From: Acinetobacter lanii
Lineage (GTDB): Bacteria; Pseudomonadota; Gammaproteobacteria; Pseudomonadales; Moraxellaceae
Reading direction: 5' to 3'
DNA length: 64,000 bases
Assembly (NCBI RefSeq): GCF_011578285.1
Contig: NZ_CP049916.1
Coordinates: 248,001 to 312,000 of the forward strand
Shown: one piece after another, positions 54,884-63,714 of the stretch
Layout of the letters: each line of letters starts with the position of its first letter
Position numbering within the stretch: position 1 is the first letter of the stretch
Notes under the pieces: model-generated
What the model was told of the DNA's origin: nothing
What the model saw: only the letters and a program-made list of their open reading frames with translations
Database searches by the model: none
Translations under genes and position numbers: made by a program

Positions 54884-57715
54884 TTACCCCTTTGGTACCG
54901 GACCGGTGATACTGGTGTTACGTGAATCTCCCAACACTGAAATCATCAGCATGGTGGCGCCGACCACGGTGATATACACGCCTAAATCAAATGCAGCAGC
55001 AGAGGCCAAATGCATTTTTCCAAGCAGGGCAGGGTGGATATAAATATGGGCACTGGTCAGGAATGGACGTCCCCACAGCCAAGCCGCAATACCGGTGAGA
55101 CCTGCGATCATTAAACCGATCCCGATCCAAATTTCATAAAGACGCCCAGACTTCGCGCGCAATAGCTTTTCCGCTTGATCTTGACCTAAGGCAATGTATT
55201 GAATCACGAGCGCCATTGAGGTGATCAGACCCGCAATAAAACCACCTCCAGGTAAGTTATGACCACGTAAGAAAATATACAGGCTCACCACCAATGCGAT
55301 CGGTAGAACCCATGACGCTGTCATACGGAACATTAGAGGGGATGGATTGAAACGGTAAGTGAGCCCTTGCGTGATGATGGTGCCATGAGCACGCATCCCA
55401 TCCATCAAGCACAAAGCACCAATCGCAGCAATGCCGAGTACGGTAATTTCACCGAAGGTATCAAACCCACGGAAATCCACCAAGATCACATTCACCACAT
55501 TGGAACCGCCACCCAACGGTAAGGACTGTTGCATAAAGAACCATGAAATCGAGTTATGGTCTCGGGTCAGAATCAACCACGCAATCCAACCAATGCCTAG
55601 TCCCCCGACAATCGCAATGACGGCATCACGCCAACGGCGTGTTCGAGAAGATTCATAGGGGGTCAGTTGTGGTAACAGTGCCAAGCTCATCAGGAGCAGC
55701 ACCGTAGTCACCACATCCACCGTGATTTGGGTTAATGCCAAATCCGGTGCAGACAGGCTGACAAACACCATGGTCACCACCAGTCCAACCGCACCACTGA
55801 TCAGTACCGCTTTAATGCGTTCATGGTGGAACCACAGCATCATCCAGCAGGCAGAGAACAATAATAACCACAGCACAATCGCCAACAACGGTGCATGGGT
55901 CAGTTCACGGGTGCCAGTGGTGATGCCTTGCCCAATGAAAGGTAGTGCCACCACTGCGACAGTGAAAATCACAATCCAGAGTAGATAATTTTGTAGTGAG
56001 CCGGTCTCGGTGGCACGTTTGAATTTGCGTGAGTTGAGTAATAATTGTTTTAAAAATTGTTCAAATAATAATTTACCTTGAAAAGCCCCCAACATTGGGT
56101 CAAGGTCGATGTCACGAATTTTGCCGCCTTTGGCCAAGGCAAAGTAAAAGATCAAACCACCAATCAAAGCAATCGCGCTCATCAGAAGCGGTAAATTAAA
56201 GCCATGCCATAAGGCCAAATGAGTGCCTTCAAAAGTTGCCAACTGTGTACTGGCACGTGTGCCAGCATTGACAATTTGCTCAACCAAAAGCGCAGGAAGA
56301 ATACCCACTGCAATGGTTAGGGTCGCCAATAAAATGGCAGGTGCGCGCATACCGATATGGGGTTCATGCGCATCTTTTTTCGGTACATCTCGGCCGATGT
56401 CACCATCAAAAAATACCCCATGAATCAAACGTGCTGAATAGGCAACGGCAAATAGGCCTGCCAAGGTCGCAACAATCGCTGCGGTGACAGCCACACCACC
56501 ACTTAAATTTTCAAGCAGCTCAGTAAAGAACATTTCTTTGGACAAGAAACCATTGGTCAGTGGCACGCCTGCCATCCCTGCGGCGGTAATCATGGCTAAG
56601 GTGGCAGTAAACGGTAGCAGTTGCCAAATCCCACTGAGTTTTCTGAGATCTCGTGTGCCAGTTTCATGGTCAATAATCCCTGCAATCATGAACAATGCCG
56701 CTTTGAAAGTGGCATGGTTAATGATATGGAAAATCGCAGCAGCCACGGCAAGCGGTGAGCCAATCCCCAGCAACGCCACGATTAAACCCAAATGGCTGAT
56801 GGTGGAATAAGCGAGTAAACCTTTTAAATCTTCTTTGAAAATGGCAAAGAATGCCGCCATACACAGCGTTAAAAGACCAATCGTGGTCACTAGGTTGTGA
56901 TACAGCGCTGAGCCGACAAAGATCGGCAGCAGTCGTGCCAACAAGAAAATACCGGCTTTCACCATGGTCGCCGAGTGTAAATAAGCCGACACAGGCGTCG
57001 GCGCTGCCATGGCATTGGGTAACCAAAAATGAAAAGGGAACTGCGCACTTTTGGTAAAGGCACCTAAAAGTACCAACAACAGCGTAGGGATAAACAGCGG
57101 ACTACTTTGAATGGTTTCACGCATCGTCAGAATTTGATCAATCTGATACGTGCCGGTGATTTGCCCCAATAAAATAAAACCACCAAGCATGGCAAGCCCG
57201 CCCAGTCCTGTGATGGTCAATGCCATACGTGAGCCTCTTTGGGCTGCATCGTAATTGTTCCAATACCCGACCAACAGGAACGAGGAAATACTGGTCAGTT
57301 CCCAGAAGGTCAGCAAAATCAGTAAATTATTTGAAAGCGAAATACCCAACATGGCTGCCATAAACAGCATCAGTAGGAAATAAAGTTTAGAAAGCGAATT
57401 TTTAGGATTTAAATAATAATAAGCATAAATGTAAATCAGGGTGCCAATACCGGTAATCAGTAAGGCAAAAATCAGTCCGAGCGCATCGAGCCGAAAACTA
57501 AAATCAATACCGAGCTGCGGTAGCCAAGCCCAAGTTTCAGAAACAGCAGCACCATTAAACACTGCTTTGGCTTGAGTCAGTAATAAGCCGAAACTACTTA
57601 AACTGACCCCGATTGCCCCTAAAGCTGTCACCCCGCGTGAGAATTGCTTCAGCCAGAGGACGAGGAAAGTGCCAAGTATTAACGGTAACAATATAATAAT
57701 CGGTAGCACACTCAT
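54884..57715 (-). CDS. mrpA: Na+/H+ antiporter subunit MrpA fused to MrpB
   Basis: 943 residues. The N-terminal 760 residues are the MrpA membrane domain related to NuoL, with FWELTSISSFLLVGYW, KSAQFPFHFWLPNAM and STISHLGLIVALLG. The last 160 residues are an MrpB domain (LYIFLRGHNLPGGGFIAGLI). The fusion marks the PhaA/MrpA group-2 type operon with six genes in place of seven. The complex exchanges Na+ (or K+) for H+ and helps in pH and salt homeostasis. First gene of the operon on the minus strand. Confidence 0.94.
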   Translation of the reverse strand: MSVLPIIILLPLILGTFLVLWLKQFSRGVTALGAIGVSLSSFGLLLTQAKAVFNGAAVSETWAWLPQLGIDFSFRLDALGLIFALLITGIGTLIYIYAYYYLNPKNSLSKLYFLLMLFMAAMLGISLSNNLLILLTFWELTSISSFLLVGYWNNYDAAQRGSRMALTITGLGGLAMLGGFILLGQITGTYQIDQILTMRETIQSSPLFIPTLLLVLLGAFTKSAQFPFHFWLPNAMAAPTPVSAYLHSATMVKAGIFLLARLLPIFVGSALYHNLVTTIGLLTLCMAAFFAIFKEDLKGLLAYSTISHLGLIVALLGIGSPLAVAAAIFHIINHATFKAALFMIAGIIDHETGTRDLRKLSGIWQLLPFTATLAMITAAGMAGVPLTNGFLSKEMFFTELLENLSGGVAVTAAIVATLAGLFAVAYSARLIHGVFFDGDIGRDVPKKDAHEPHIGMRAPAILLATLTIAVGILPALLVEQIVNAGTRASTQLATFEGTHLALWHGFNLPLLMSAIALIGGLIFYFALAKGGKIRDIDLDPMLGAFQGKLLFEQFLKQLLLNSRKFKRATETGSLQNYLLWIVIFTVAVVALPFIGQGITTGTRELTHAPLLAIVLWLLLFSACWMMLWFHHERIKAVLISGAVGLVVTMVFVSLSAPDLALTQITVDVVTTVLLLMSLALLPQLTPYESSRTRRWRDAVIAIVGGLGIGWIAWLILTRDHNSISWFFMQQSLPLGGGSNVVNVILVDFRGFDTFGEITVLGIAAIGALCLMDGMRAHGTIITQGLTYRFNPSPLMFRMTASWVLPIALVVSLYIFLRGHNLPGGGFIAGLITSMALVIQYIALGQDQAEKLLRAKSGRLYEIWIGIGLMIAGLTGIAAWLWGRPFLTSAHIYIHPALLGKMHLASAAAFDLGVYITVVGATMLMISVLGDSRNTSITGPVPKG

Positions 57716-58067
57716 ATCCGTTGTGTTGAGTAGGTCGAAACCTAATGTGAGTTTTATCTTTCAAAGATTTGAGGATAACAAAGAGAGATCCAATTACTTA
57801 AATTTTGAAAGCAGAACAGTTTTAAAAATAAACAAAAACAAGCTGTGTTGCGCAACTTGATAAAGATTTCAAAAAATCAATGAAAAACCCATACCCTTTC
57901 ATAGATGTATGCGTTTCTCGATCTTATTACATGAACAAAATAACAGCAAACGTTTTTGTCCCCACTTGCAGGATTTTAAAGCTTTTTCATTCCAAGGTCT
58001 GTTAAAAAGCGTATGCATTGCAAGAGGGAGCGTACACATTTCATCGGTCAGTCGATGTCGCTCGTTG
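57716..58067. other. Intergenic region upstream of the mrp operon
   Basis: 352 bp with no supported gene. It should contain the mrp promoter on the minus strand. A 13-bp palindrome ATCTTT-C-AAAGAT at 57756-57768 and a 10-bp palindrome GTTGCGCAAC at 57847-57856 are visible and could be regulator sites. A short IR CATCG / CGATG near 58042-58057 follows the ATPase stop codon without a T-run. No open frame here has a ribosome-binding site and sensible composition. Confidence 0.4.
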
Positions 58068-59507
58068 TTAAAGCTTCACCGACTGATGACTGTCATCCCC
58101 ACGCATCAGTTTTAGCAATGCCTGTTGTTGCTCATCACTCAATTGTTGGACTTGTTCAAAAAGCGTTTCCACCTTGTTGAGCGCGGTTTGCGGTTCAGTC
58201 AATTGCTCAAGCTCCGAGGCAGACACTTCGCTCATTAAGTCTTGATATAAATCATCGAGTGCCATTTGATTGGCTTCAAGGTCAATCTCTTCAAGAGATT
58301 GGTGTTCCAGTCTGAAATATTGATAGTGCGTAGCATGCTCAAGCAAATCTTCACTAGTCCCTGTGGCGATGATCTGCACATTGGGAAAGGCTTGATGCAG
58401 ACGCGGTAAAACATTCTGGGTCATGTCTTGGTCTAGCTGAGCATCAATATTGTCTATCAATAAAATGCCATCGCCTTCCATGCAAGGGAACAGGCTCTTT
58501 GGGTTGAGCAGACACATGCGTCGCACGATATCGCCCACCAACGCCACCCAGTTGCGAATACTATTGGACAGTTGGCTAAAAGGCATGGTTTGCCCCTGAT
58601 AGACCACCATCAACTGTAACTTGGGTTGATATTCCAAATACAGATCAGAAAATTCAGGAAAAACCGTGTTAAGTGCTGTTTTAAGCGCATTCAAACTCGG
58701 GGTATGCAGTTGAGCTTGTGCTTGAAACAAACTCTGGCTCAAGGAGCTGTCCTTAAATGTTGTTTCGGACGTATCATCGGCGCTTGGATCTTGTTGTGCA
58801 TTGTGTGATGTATCTGCGCCATTAGGCGCTGCATCTTGCTGTTTTGATTGTTGTAAAATCTGTTGAAACAGTTGTGCCGTTTGTGCATTTTCAATATCAC
58901 TGACTTCACGAAACCATTCAAAAAAACGCGCAAACGTGGTGTAAGGTAAGGCTGCCAGTTCATAAGCAGAATGTTGTTGAAACACGCCCGGATTATTTTT
59001 ACTGATCAGATTCATCTCATTCACGAAACGATCGGTTGGGTAATAGGCAATCATCGGTAGACCAATAAATGGGTCTTGGGCAAGGGCTTGATTGTATAGC
59101 TTGGCCATCTGTTCGAGTTGTTGGGTGTCGACTTTACTAAAACCCACGCCATTCGAGTTCAGAGTTTTATATAGTTTCCATGCGCAGACGGAAACATCTT
59201 TTTCTTCACTGGTGGTGCTCTCAGCCAAACTGCCAATTTCACTGGGGAAACGCACCTGAACTTCAATTTTCGATTGCACTCGATGTTGCATAATGTCTGA
59301 ATCGAGCATCACCACACCTGCAGTACGGTTGTCTTTAAAACGTGCCGGGAACCACGTCAGTGCTTGATAAATATTTTTCAGAATAACGGTTTTACCCGAA
59401 GACTGCTGACCCAAAATTAGACTAATCGGTTTTTGGGTGGCGTTGAACCTGATGTTTAAATCAGCGAAATGGTGCGCATGGCGCAAATGTATCGATTGTA
59501 ATTTCAT
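58068..59507 (-). CDS. RecF/SMC-like AAA ATPase with altered catalytic residues
   Basis: 479 residues from the second ATG (59505-59507), which has AGGA 6 bases upstream; the first ATG (59513) would add two residues. Fold of the AAA_15/AAA_23 class (RecF/OLD-like): Walker A GQQSSGKT at 33-40, IAYYPTDR at about 153-160, a Gln/Ser/Asp-rich insertion at about 205-265, a signature-like LSNSIRNW at 313-320, and Walker B GILLIDNID at 347-355. Usual relatives read LIDEID then a TTHS switch; here the catalytic Glu is Asn (N353) and the switch His is replaced (ATGTS, about 381-385). It should bind ATP but may hydrolyse it poorly. There is no TOPRIM nuclease domain at the C-terminus. It follows a UvrD-like helicase gene by 89 bp on the same strand. 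Confidence 0.75.
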   Translation of the reverse strand: MKLQSIHLRHAHHFADLNIRFNATQKPISLILGQQSSGKTVILKNIYQALTWFPARFKDNRTAGVVMLDSDIMQHRVQSKIEVQVRFPSEIGSLAESTTSEEKDVSVCAWKLYKTLNSNGVGFSKVDTQQLEQMAKLYNQALAQDPFIGLPMIAYYPTDRFVNEMNLISKNNPGVFQQHSAYELAALPYTTFARFFEWFREVSDIENAQTAQLFQQILQQSKQQDAAPNGADTSHNAQQDPSADDTSETTFKDSSLSQSLFQAQAQLHTPSLNALKTALNTVFPEFSDLYLEYQPKLQLMVVYQGQTMPFSQLSNSIRNWVALVGDIVRRMCLLNPKSLFPCMEGDGILLIDNIDAQLDQDMTQNVLPRLHQAFPNVQIIATGTSEDLLEHATHYQYFRLEHQSLEEIDLEANQMALDDLYQDLMSEVSASELEQLTEPQTALNKVETLFEQVQQLSDEQQQALLKLMRGDDSHQSVKL

Positions 59508-59596
59508 AATCATCCTGCAACGTCTAGTCTGTTATATGCATGATTTGAAATGCACATTGCAGGGTTTAGAGGATGCAGTCTGACAATGTGTTCAAA

Positions 59597-61129
59597 TTAT
59601 GCTGTTGCTTTATTTTCTAAGGGTTTCAAAGGTGCTTTGATTTTAAGTTGCTGCACCAAATCATAAATATGGTGAATATTTAAACTGATTTTAGCACGAG
59701 TACAGGCCACATACAGTAAACGCAGTTCTTCATCGCTGATTTTATGTTCTAAACCGTTAATTTTAAATTGGTAATCATCTTCAATATGCACCCGATTCCA
59801 CTCTAAACCTTTGGCTTTATGTGCCGTTGAAATCACATAATCCGCTTGCTCAATCGGGGTGATTTTGGCCAAGGCTTTTTTGAGTGGGTCGGTACCATGA
59901 TCATCGACCAACTTGACTAAGGGTTTAATGTCACTGCCATCATTGGTTTCACAGTATTCATGCACATCATGCCATGAGTTAAACCATGCCAACTCAGGCA
60001 CATCGACCACACGTTTGCCTTGTTTCAGTAAACTCGCCGCATCGACAAAACGATTCAATTTGGCATGATCCGCTTGTAGACTGACTTTATCCCCTTGCAC
60101 CAAGCCTGAAAGTAGCAATTCCATGGCACGGGCATTGGTGCGACATAAAATCGCATCGCGCATTTTGGTATGCGGTTTGTTGACAACACTGGATTTCACA
60201 TCCGGATTACCAATCAAAGGTACGGTTTCTGATAATGCACCGAGTAAACGATTGGCAACATCGGCAATGGCATCGCCAAAACGAAACGAGGTGGTGAGTC
60301 GGGATTCAGGCAAAGGCATTTGTTGCATGGCATTGACCGCACCACGCCACGCATAAATTTGTTGATGCGCATCCCCGACATAAATGACTTGGGTATTACG
60401 CTGTCTCAGTAAAATCCCAAGCATCAGGGGGTCGGCATCTTGTGCTTCATCGAACAATACATAATCCGCAGGAATATAGGGATCGGATAATGCCCAGAGT
60501 TTTAAATAAATATCATGTCCGATGCCGGCTTGATGATTTGGATCAATCGACTCGAGCCAACGTTTTTCCACCGCAGGGTAGAGGTGCGTTTGTAGCGGTT
60601 CTATATCATCCGGATGTAACCAACTCGGCGCTTGAATATGACGCGGAGCAGGGTATTGCGAACTGGTCGAACAGAAATAACTGACTGCATTGGCGACAAG
60701 GCTCGCTAAACGACTTGGCATCAGGGCATATTTTTCATAACGTCCGCCCATCATGCGGCGTAAGGTAATCGGCTGGAGGCGATATTCTTTGGCGATAAAA
60801 CTGGGGCTTAAACGGGGCAGGCGAAGTTTGTCAGTCACTCCACGTGGAACGCTACGAAAGGCGAGGGAGTGAAAGGTACGACAGTCGACCCGTTGATGAA
60901 ATTTATTCTGCGCTTCAGAAGCAATGGCTTTATTGAAAGCCAAATACATACCCCGACGCTGCTGCATCGCATCACTGACCAATTTTAACGTGGTGGTTTT
61001 CCCTGTGCCTGCATATGCAATGACTTTGAATGAGTCACCTTTTTGCGCTTGCTCAATGGCAAATTGCTGTTCAAGGGTCGGTTTAATCAGTTCAGGCACA
61101 GTGATATCAAGTCTACGAAAGTGGATCAA
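59597..61129 (-). CDS. UvrD/FBH1-type superfamily 1 DNA helicase
   Basis: 510 residues from TTG at 61127-61129; a GTG ten codons later (61097-61099, giving VPELIKPTLEQ) is an equally likely start, and neither has a strong ribosome-binding site. All SF1 motifs are intact: Q motif region TLEQQFAI, I AYAGTGKTTT, Ia FHSLAFR, II FDEAQDAD (D227-E228), III VGDAHQQIYAWRGA, IV LTTSFRFG, V TAHKAKGLEW and VI LLYVACTRAK. The short length (500 versus 720 in UvrD) and FNKAIA...FHSLAF resemble the FBH1-like branch. A likely role is removing or remodelling DNA-bound proteins or recombination intermediates. It lies upstream of the ATPase gene, and the two may act together. Confidence 0.85.
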   Translation of the reverse strand: MIHFRRLDITVPELIKPTLEQQFAIEQAQKGDSFKVIAYAGTGKTTTLKLVSDAMQQRRGMYLAFNKAIASEAQNKFHQRVDCRTFHSLAFRSVPRGVTDKLRLPRLSPSFIAKEYRLQPITLRRMMGGRYEKYALMPSRLASLVANAVSYFCSTSSQYPAPRHIQAPSWLHPDDIEPLQTHLYPAVEKRWLESIDPNHQAGIGHDIYLKLWALSDPYIPADYVLFDEAQDADPLMLGILLRQRNTQVIYVGDAHQQIYAWRGAVNAMQQMPLPESRLTTSFRFGDAIADVANRLLGALSETVPLIGNPDVKSSVVNKPHTKMRDAILCRTNARAMELLLSGLVQGDKVSLQADHAKLNRFVDAASLLKQGKRVVDVPELAWFNSWHDVHEYCETNDGSDIKPLVKLVDDHGTDPLKKALAKITPIEQADYVISTAHKAKGLEWNRVHIEDDYQFKINGLEHKISDEELRLLYVACTRAKISLNIHHIYDLVQQLKIKAPLKPLENKATA

Positions 61130-61137
61130 AATTGATC
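61124..61137. promoter_or_regulatory. Palindrome over the helicase start
   Basis: GATCAA-AA-TTGATC, a perfect 14-bp dyad that contains the TTG start codon of the helicase frame. If the true start is the GTG at 61099 the palindrome lies in the leader, where it could act as an operator. Confidence 0.4.
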
Positions 61138-61250
61138 AGTGAGTATAGCAAGAAATTGAATTGAACAGGCAGAACAATTCAGATGAAACGACATGTTCTG
61201 TCTTATTAAATAGCTCGTTTAGACAGATGTACAAAAAACGCTGTAGCCAT

Positions 61251-61279
61251 AAAAAAAGCCATGTCTAAACATGGCTTTT
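61251..61279 (-). terminator. Terminator of hisIE
   Basis: On the minus strand AAAAGCCATGT, TTAG, ACATGGCTTTTTTT, 29 bases past the hisIE stop codon. Confidence 0.92.
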
Positions 61280-61307
61280 CAACACTAAAGCATTTGAGCG
61301 ATCGGAC

Positions 61308-62090
61308 TTAGTGACTACGATTGGCTTTTTCAACAAGTCCTGACAAACCTTGACGACGTGCGAGCTCATTCAGCACCAACTGAATGTCGAGGTCGAAATA
61401 ACCGAGCATCACGATAGTGTGGAACCACACATCAGCCACTTCATAGATCAGGTCATTTTTATTGTCTTCATTGGCTGTTGTTTGAAATTCTTTCGCCGCA
61501 ATCACGGTTTCAAAACTTTCTTCACCAATTTTTTCTAAAATTTTATTTAAGCCTTTGTGGTAGAGCTTTGCCACATAAGAGGAATCTGGATCAGCCGCTT
61601 TACGCTCTGCCATCATTTGACCCAAGTAGCTTAAAACATCGACTTGTTCAGCTTGAGCAGTTGATGCATTCATGGCCAAAGTATGTGGGTTGACAGATTT
61701 TTCACCATAGATTTGGTTTGGGTCTTTGAGCTGCGCATCAACAATTTCCCAGCCATTTGGGGTCAATTTACGGTAGAAGCATGATTCACGACCGGTATGG
61801 CAGGCAATCCCACCATGCTGTTCAATTTGCAGCACGATGACATCAGCATCACAGTCTAAACGGATTTCATGTACAGTTTGAAAATGACCAGATTCTTCGC
61901 CTTTGTGCCATAATTTTTGACGTGAACGAGAGAAGTACACCGCTTGATTTTTTTCAGCCGTCAGTGCCAATGCTTCACGGTTCATCCATGCCACCATCAA
62001 AATTCGCCCGCTTTGATGATGCTGAGCAATAGCAGGAATCAATCCTTGTTCGTTAAATTTTACTTCATCGAGCCATTGCACATTGTTCAT
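61308..62090 (-). CDS. hisIE: Bifunctional phosphoribosyl-AMP cyclohydrolase / phosphoribosyl-ATP pyrophosphatase
   Basis: 260 residues. The N-terminal HisI domain (about 1-120) has [28 protein letters not shown], metal-binding LDCDADV and the cysteine motif [14 protein letters not shown] linker is followed by the HisE domain (about 155-250) with [11 protein letters not shown] and [13 protein letters not shown]. It carries out steps two and three of histidine synthesis. Single gene, with no other his gene nearby in the window. Confidence 0.95.
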   Translation of the reverse strand: MNNVQWLDEVKFNEQGLIPAIAQHHQSGRILMVAWMNREALALTAEKNQAVYFSRSRQKLWHKGEESGHFQTVHEIRLDCDADVIVLQIEQHGGIACHTGRESCFYRKLTPNGWEIVDAQLKDPNQIYGEKSVNPHTLAMNASTAQAEQVDVLSYLGQMMAERKAADPDSSYVAKLYHKGLNKILEKIGEESFETVIAAKEFQTTANEDNKNDLIYEVADVWFHTIVMLGYFDLDIQLVLNELARRQGLSGLVEKANRSH

Positions 62091-62218
62091 GAGAGTTTCA
62101 CCAAAATAGAAAATTTTAAAAGGGCTGGAAAATAAGCCAGCGCCTTAGTTTAAGCGATTTGCATTATTTTGCGAGTAAATTAATACCTTTTGCCTAGAAG
62201 CAACACAATTTCATAAGT

Positions 62219-63517
62219 TTATGTTGAAAGGTCATGGCGATCTGAGCGTGCAATATCCTGATATTGCATCTGGGTGAACATGCCCGACTTTAGACCTGAC
62301 ACCGTTAACGCCATTTCTTTTCTAAAATACGGCACTTTATACATCCAGCCAAAACTCAAATCTCTTAAGCCACCCGCCCACCAAAGATCGGATTGATACA
62401 GTGGGGTAATCAAACGACTTAAAAATTGATAAAAGCGGGTTGAGGAGCCTCGTTGCTGATGATAATGCTGCCACAGTTTGCTCCAATCGATCTGTTCATG
62501 ACGACGTGAGAAATCAATAGATTGACTCAGTGCCCATGCATCCAAAAGCGCCATATTCGCCCCTTGTCCCAATTGCGGACTCATGGCGTGCGCAGCATCA
62601 CCGATCACCGCAACCCGAGCTTGGCCAAACTTGGACATCACCACATCACGATACTGCGCAGAAAGCCATTGCCTTGACTGCATCAGCCCGTGTTCATTGG
62701 GCTGATGAATCACATTTGCCAACCACGTCGCAACTTCCGGCCATTGATCGGCAATATGATTCAGCCACTGTACTCGGTCTTGGCTACGTCTGAGAAAATG
62801 ATCCAATAAAGGGGTTGGCATACTCCAAAAAATACTCGAGAGACGCTGTTCAGGTTGAGACGGAATAGCGCCTGTTGGCAAAATCCCCAACATCAGTTTT
62901 GAGCCCTGATGAAACTGATGCAAAATTTCAGGATCTAAAGCCAAGCATTCAGGCACGATGGTCCATTTTGCTCCCCACGGATATGCCTGATCGACTTTAA
63001 CCCAAGCCTGCGGTCTAAGAGTACTGCGAGCACCATTGGCAATGATTAAGCCATCAAAGCCACCTTCATAAGTTTGCCCTGAAATCAGGCCTTTCACTCG
63101 AATCTCATGTTTCGATTCGCTATAGGATTGAATATCTGCATCCATCTGCCAGTGAATCAAATCCGGATAACTTTGGGCTTTGGAGGCAAGCACATGACAC
63201 AAGCTGGAACGATGCATTCCGAGTCCGTAGTACTCAGCTCCGACTTGATGATAATGGCTGTTGACCAACAGTTGTTGATTGGGCAGGCGTCCTTCTAAAC
63301 CATTGACTCGAGCGCCGAGTTTTAAGGCATCGTCTAAAATGCCCAAATGTTCAAAGACCGCTAAACCCGCAGGCTGTAACAAGAGTCCTGCACCCACAGG
63401 ATCAAGGGTTGGGGCTTTTTCAAATAGTGTGACCTGAATGTTGCGTTTGGCCAGTAAAATAGCCGTGGCGATACCGGCTGTACCTGCACCGACGACTGCA
63501 AAATGAAGAGATGTCAT
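62219..63517 (-). CDS. FAD-dependent monooxygenase (PHBH/UbiH-like)
   Basis: 432 residues. N-terminal Rossmann motif VVGAGTAGIATA, middle motif with DGLIIANGARS, and the C-terminal FAD/ribityl motif VAVIGDAAHAMSPQLGQGANMAL. These define the class A flavin monooxygenases of the PF01494 type that hydroxylate aromatic or related substrates with NAD(P)H. No membrane segment or extra domain. The neighbours give no hint of the substrate. Confidence 0.88.
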   Translation of the reverse strand: MTSLHFAVVGAGTAGIATAILLAKRNIQVTLFEKAPTLDPVGAGLLLQPAGLAVFEHLGILDDALKLGARVNGLEGRLPNQQLLVNSHYHQVGAEYYGLGMHRSSLCHVLASKAQSYPDLIHWQMDADIQSYSESKHEIRVKGLISGQTYEGGFDGLIIANGARSTLRPQAWVKVDQAYPWGAKWTIVPECLALDPEILHQFHQGSKLMLGILPTGAIPSQPEQRLSSIFWSMPTPLLDHFLRRSQDRVQWLNHIADQWPEVATWLANVIHQPNEHGLMQSRQWLSAQYRDVVMSKFGQARVAVIGDAAHAMSPQLGQGANMALLDAWALSQSIDFSRRHEQIDWSKLWQHYHQQRGSSTRFYQFLSRLITPLYQSDLWWAGGLRDLSFGWMYKVPYFRKEMALTVSGLKSGMFTQMQYQDIARSDRHDLST

Positions 63518-63689
63518 TGTTATAAAAATTGTTATGTTTGATTCAATGTAGCAAATAAATCAGTCGCTGCACAATAACGGTGTTGATTGCGTTTGGTTTT
63601 AATGAAAGATGCGTATAGAGACTAGCTGATAGCACATCTCTATAGATAGTGATCTTGTATATCGTAACTTAGGTTTGAGCTACAGTTCA

Positions 63690-63714
63690 CATGCAAGATC
63701 AAAGATCTTGCATG
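63690..63714. repeat. Perfect inverted repeat over a stop codon
   Basis: CATGCAAGATC (63690-63700), AAA, GATCTTGCATG (63704-63714): 11-bp arms, 3-nt loop. The TGA of the gene on the minus strand (complement 63699-63701) falls at the tip. No T-run follows, so it is not a standard terminator, though it could stall or protect the transcript end. Confidence 0.65.

Noticed and set aside
58068..61129. Gabija defence system (GajA/GajB)
   Set aside because: The helicase fits, but the ATPase lacks the C-terminal TOPRIM nuclease domain and has altered Walker B and switch residues, so the name is not justified.
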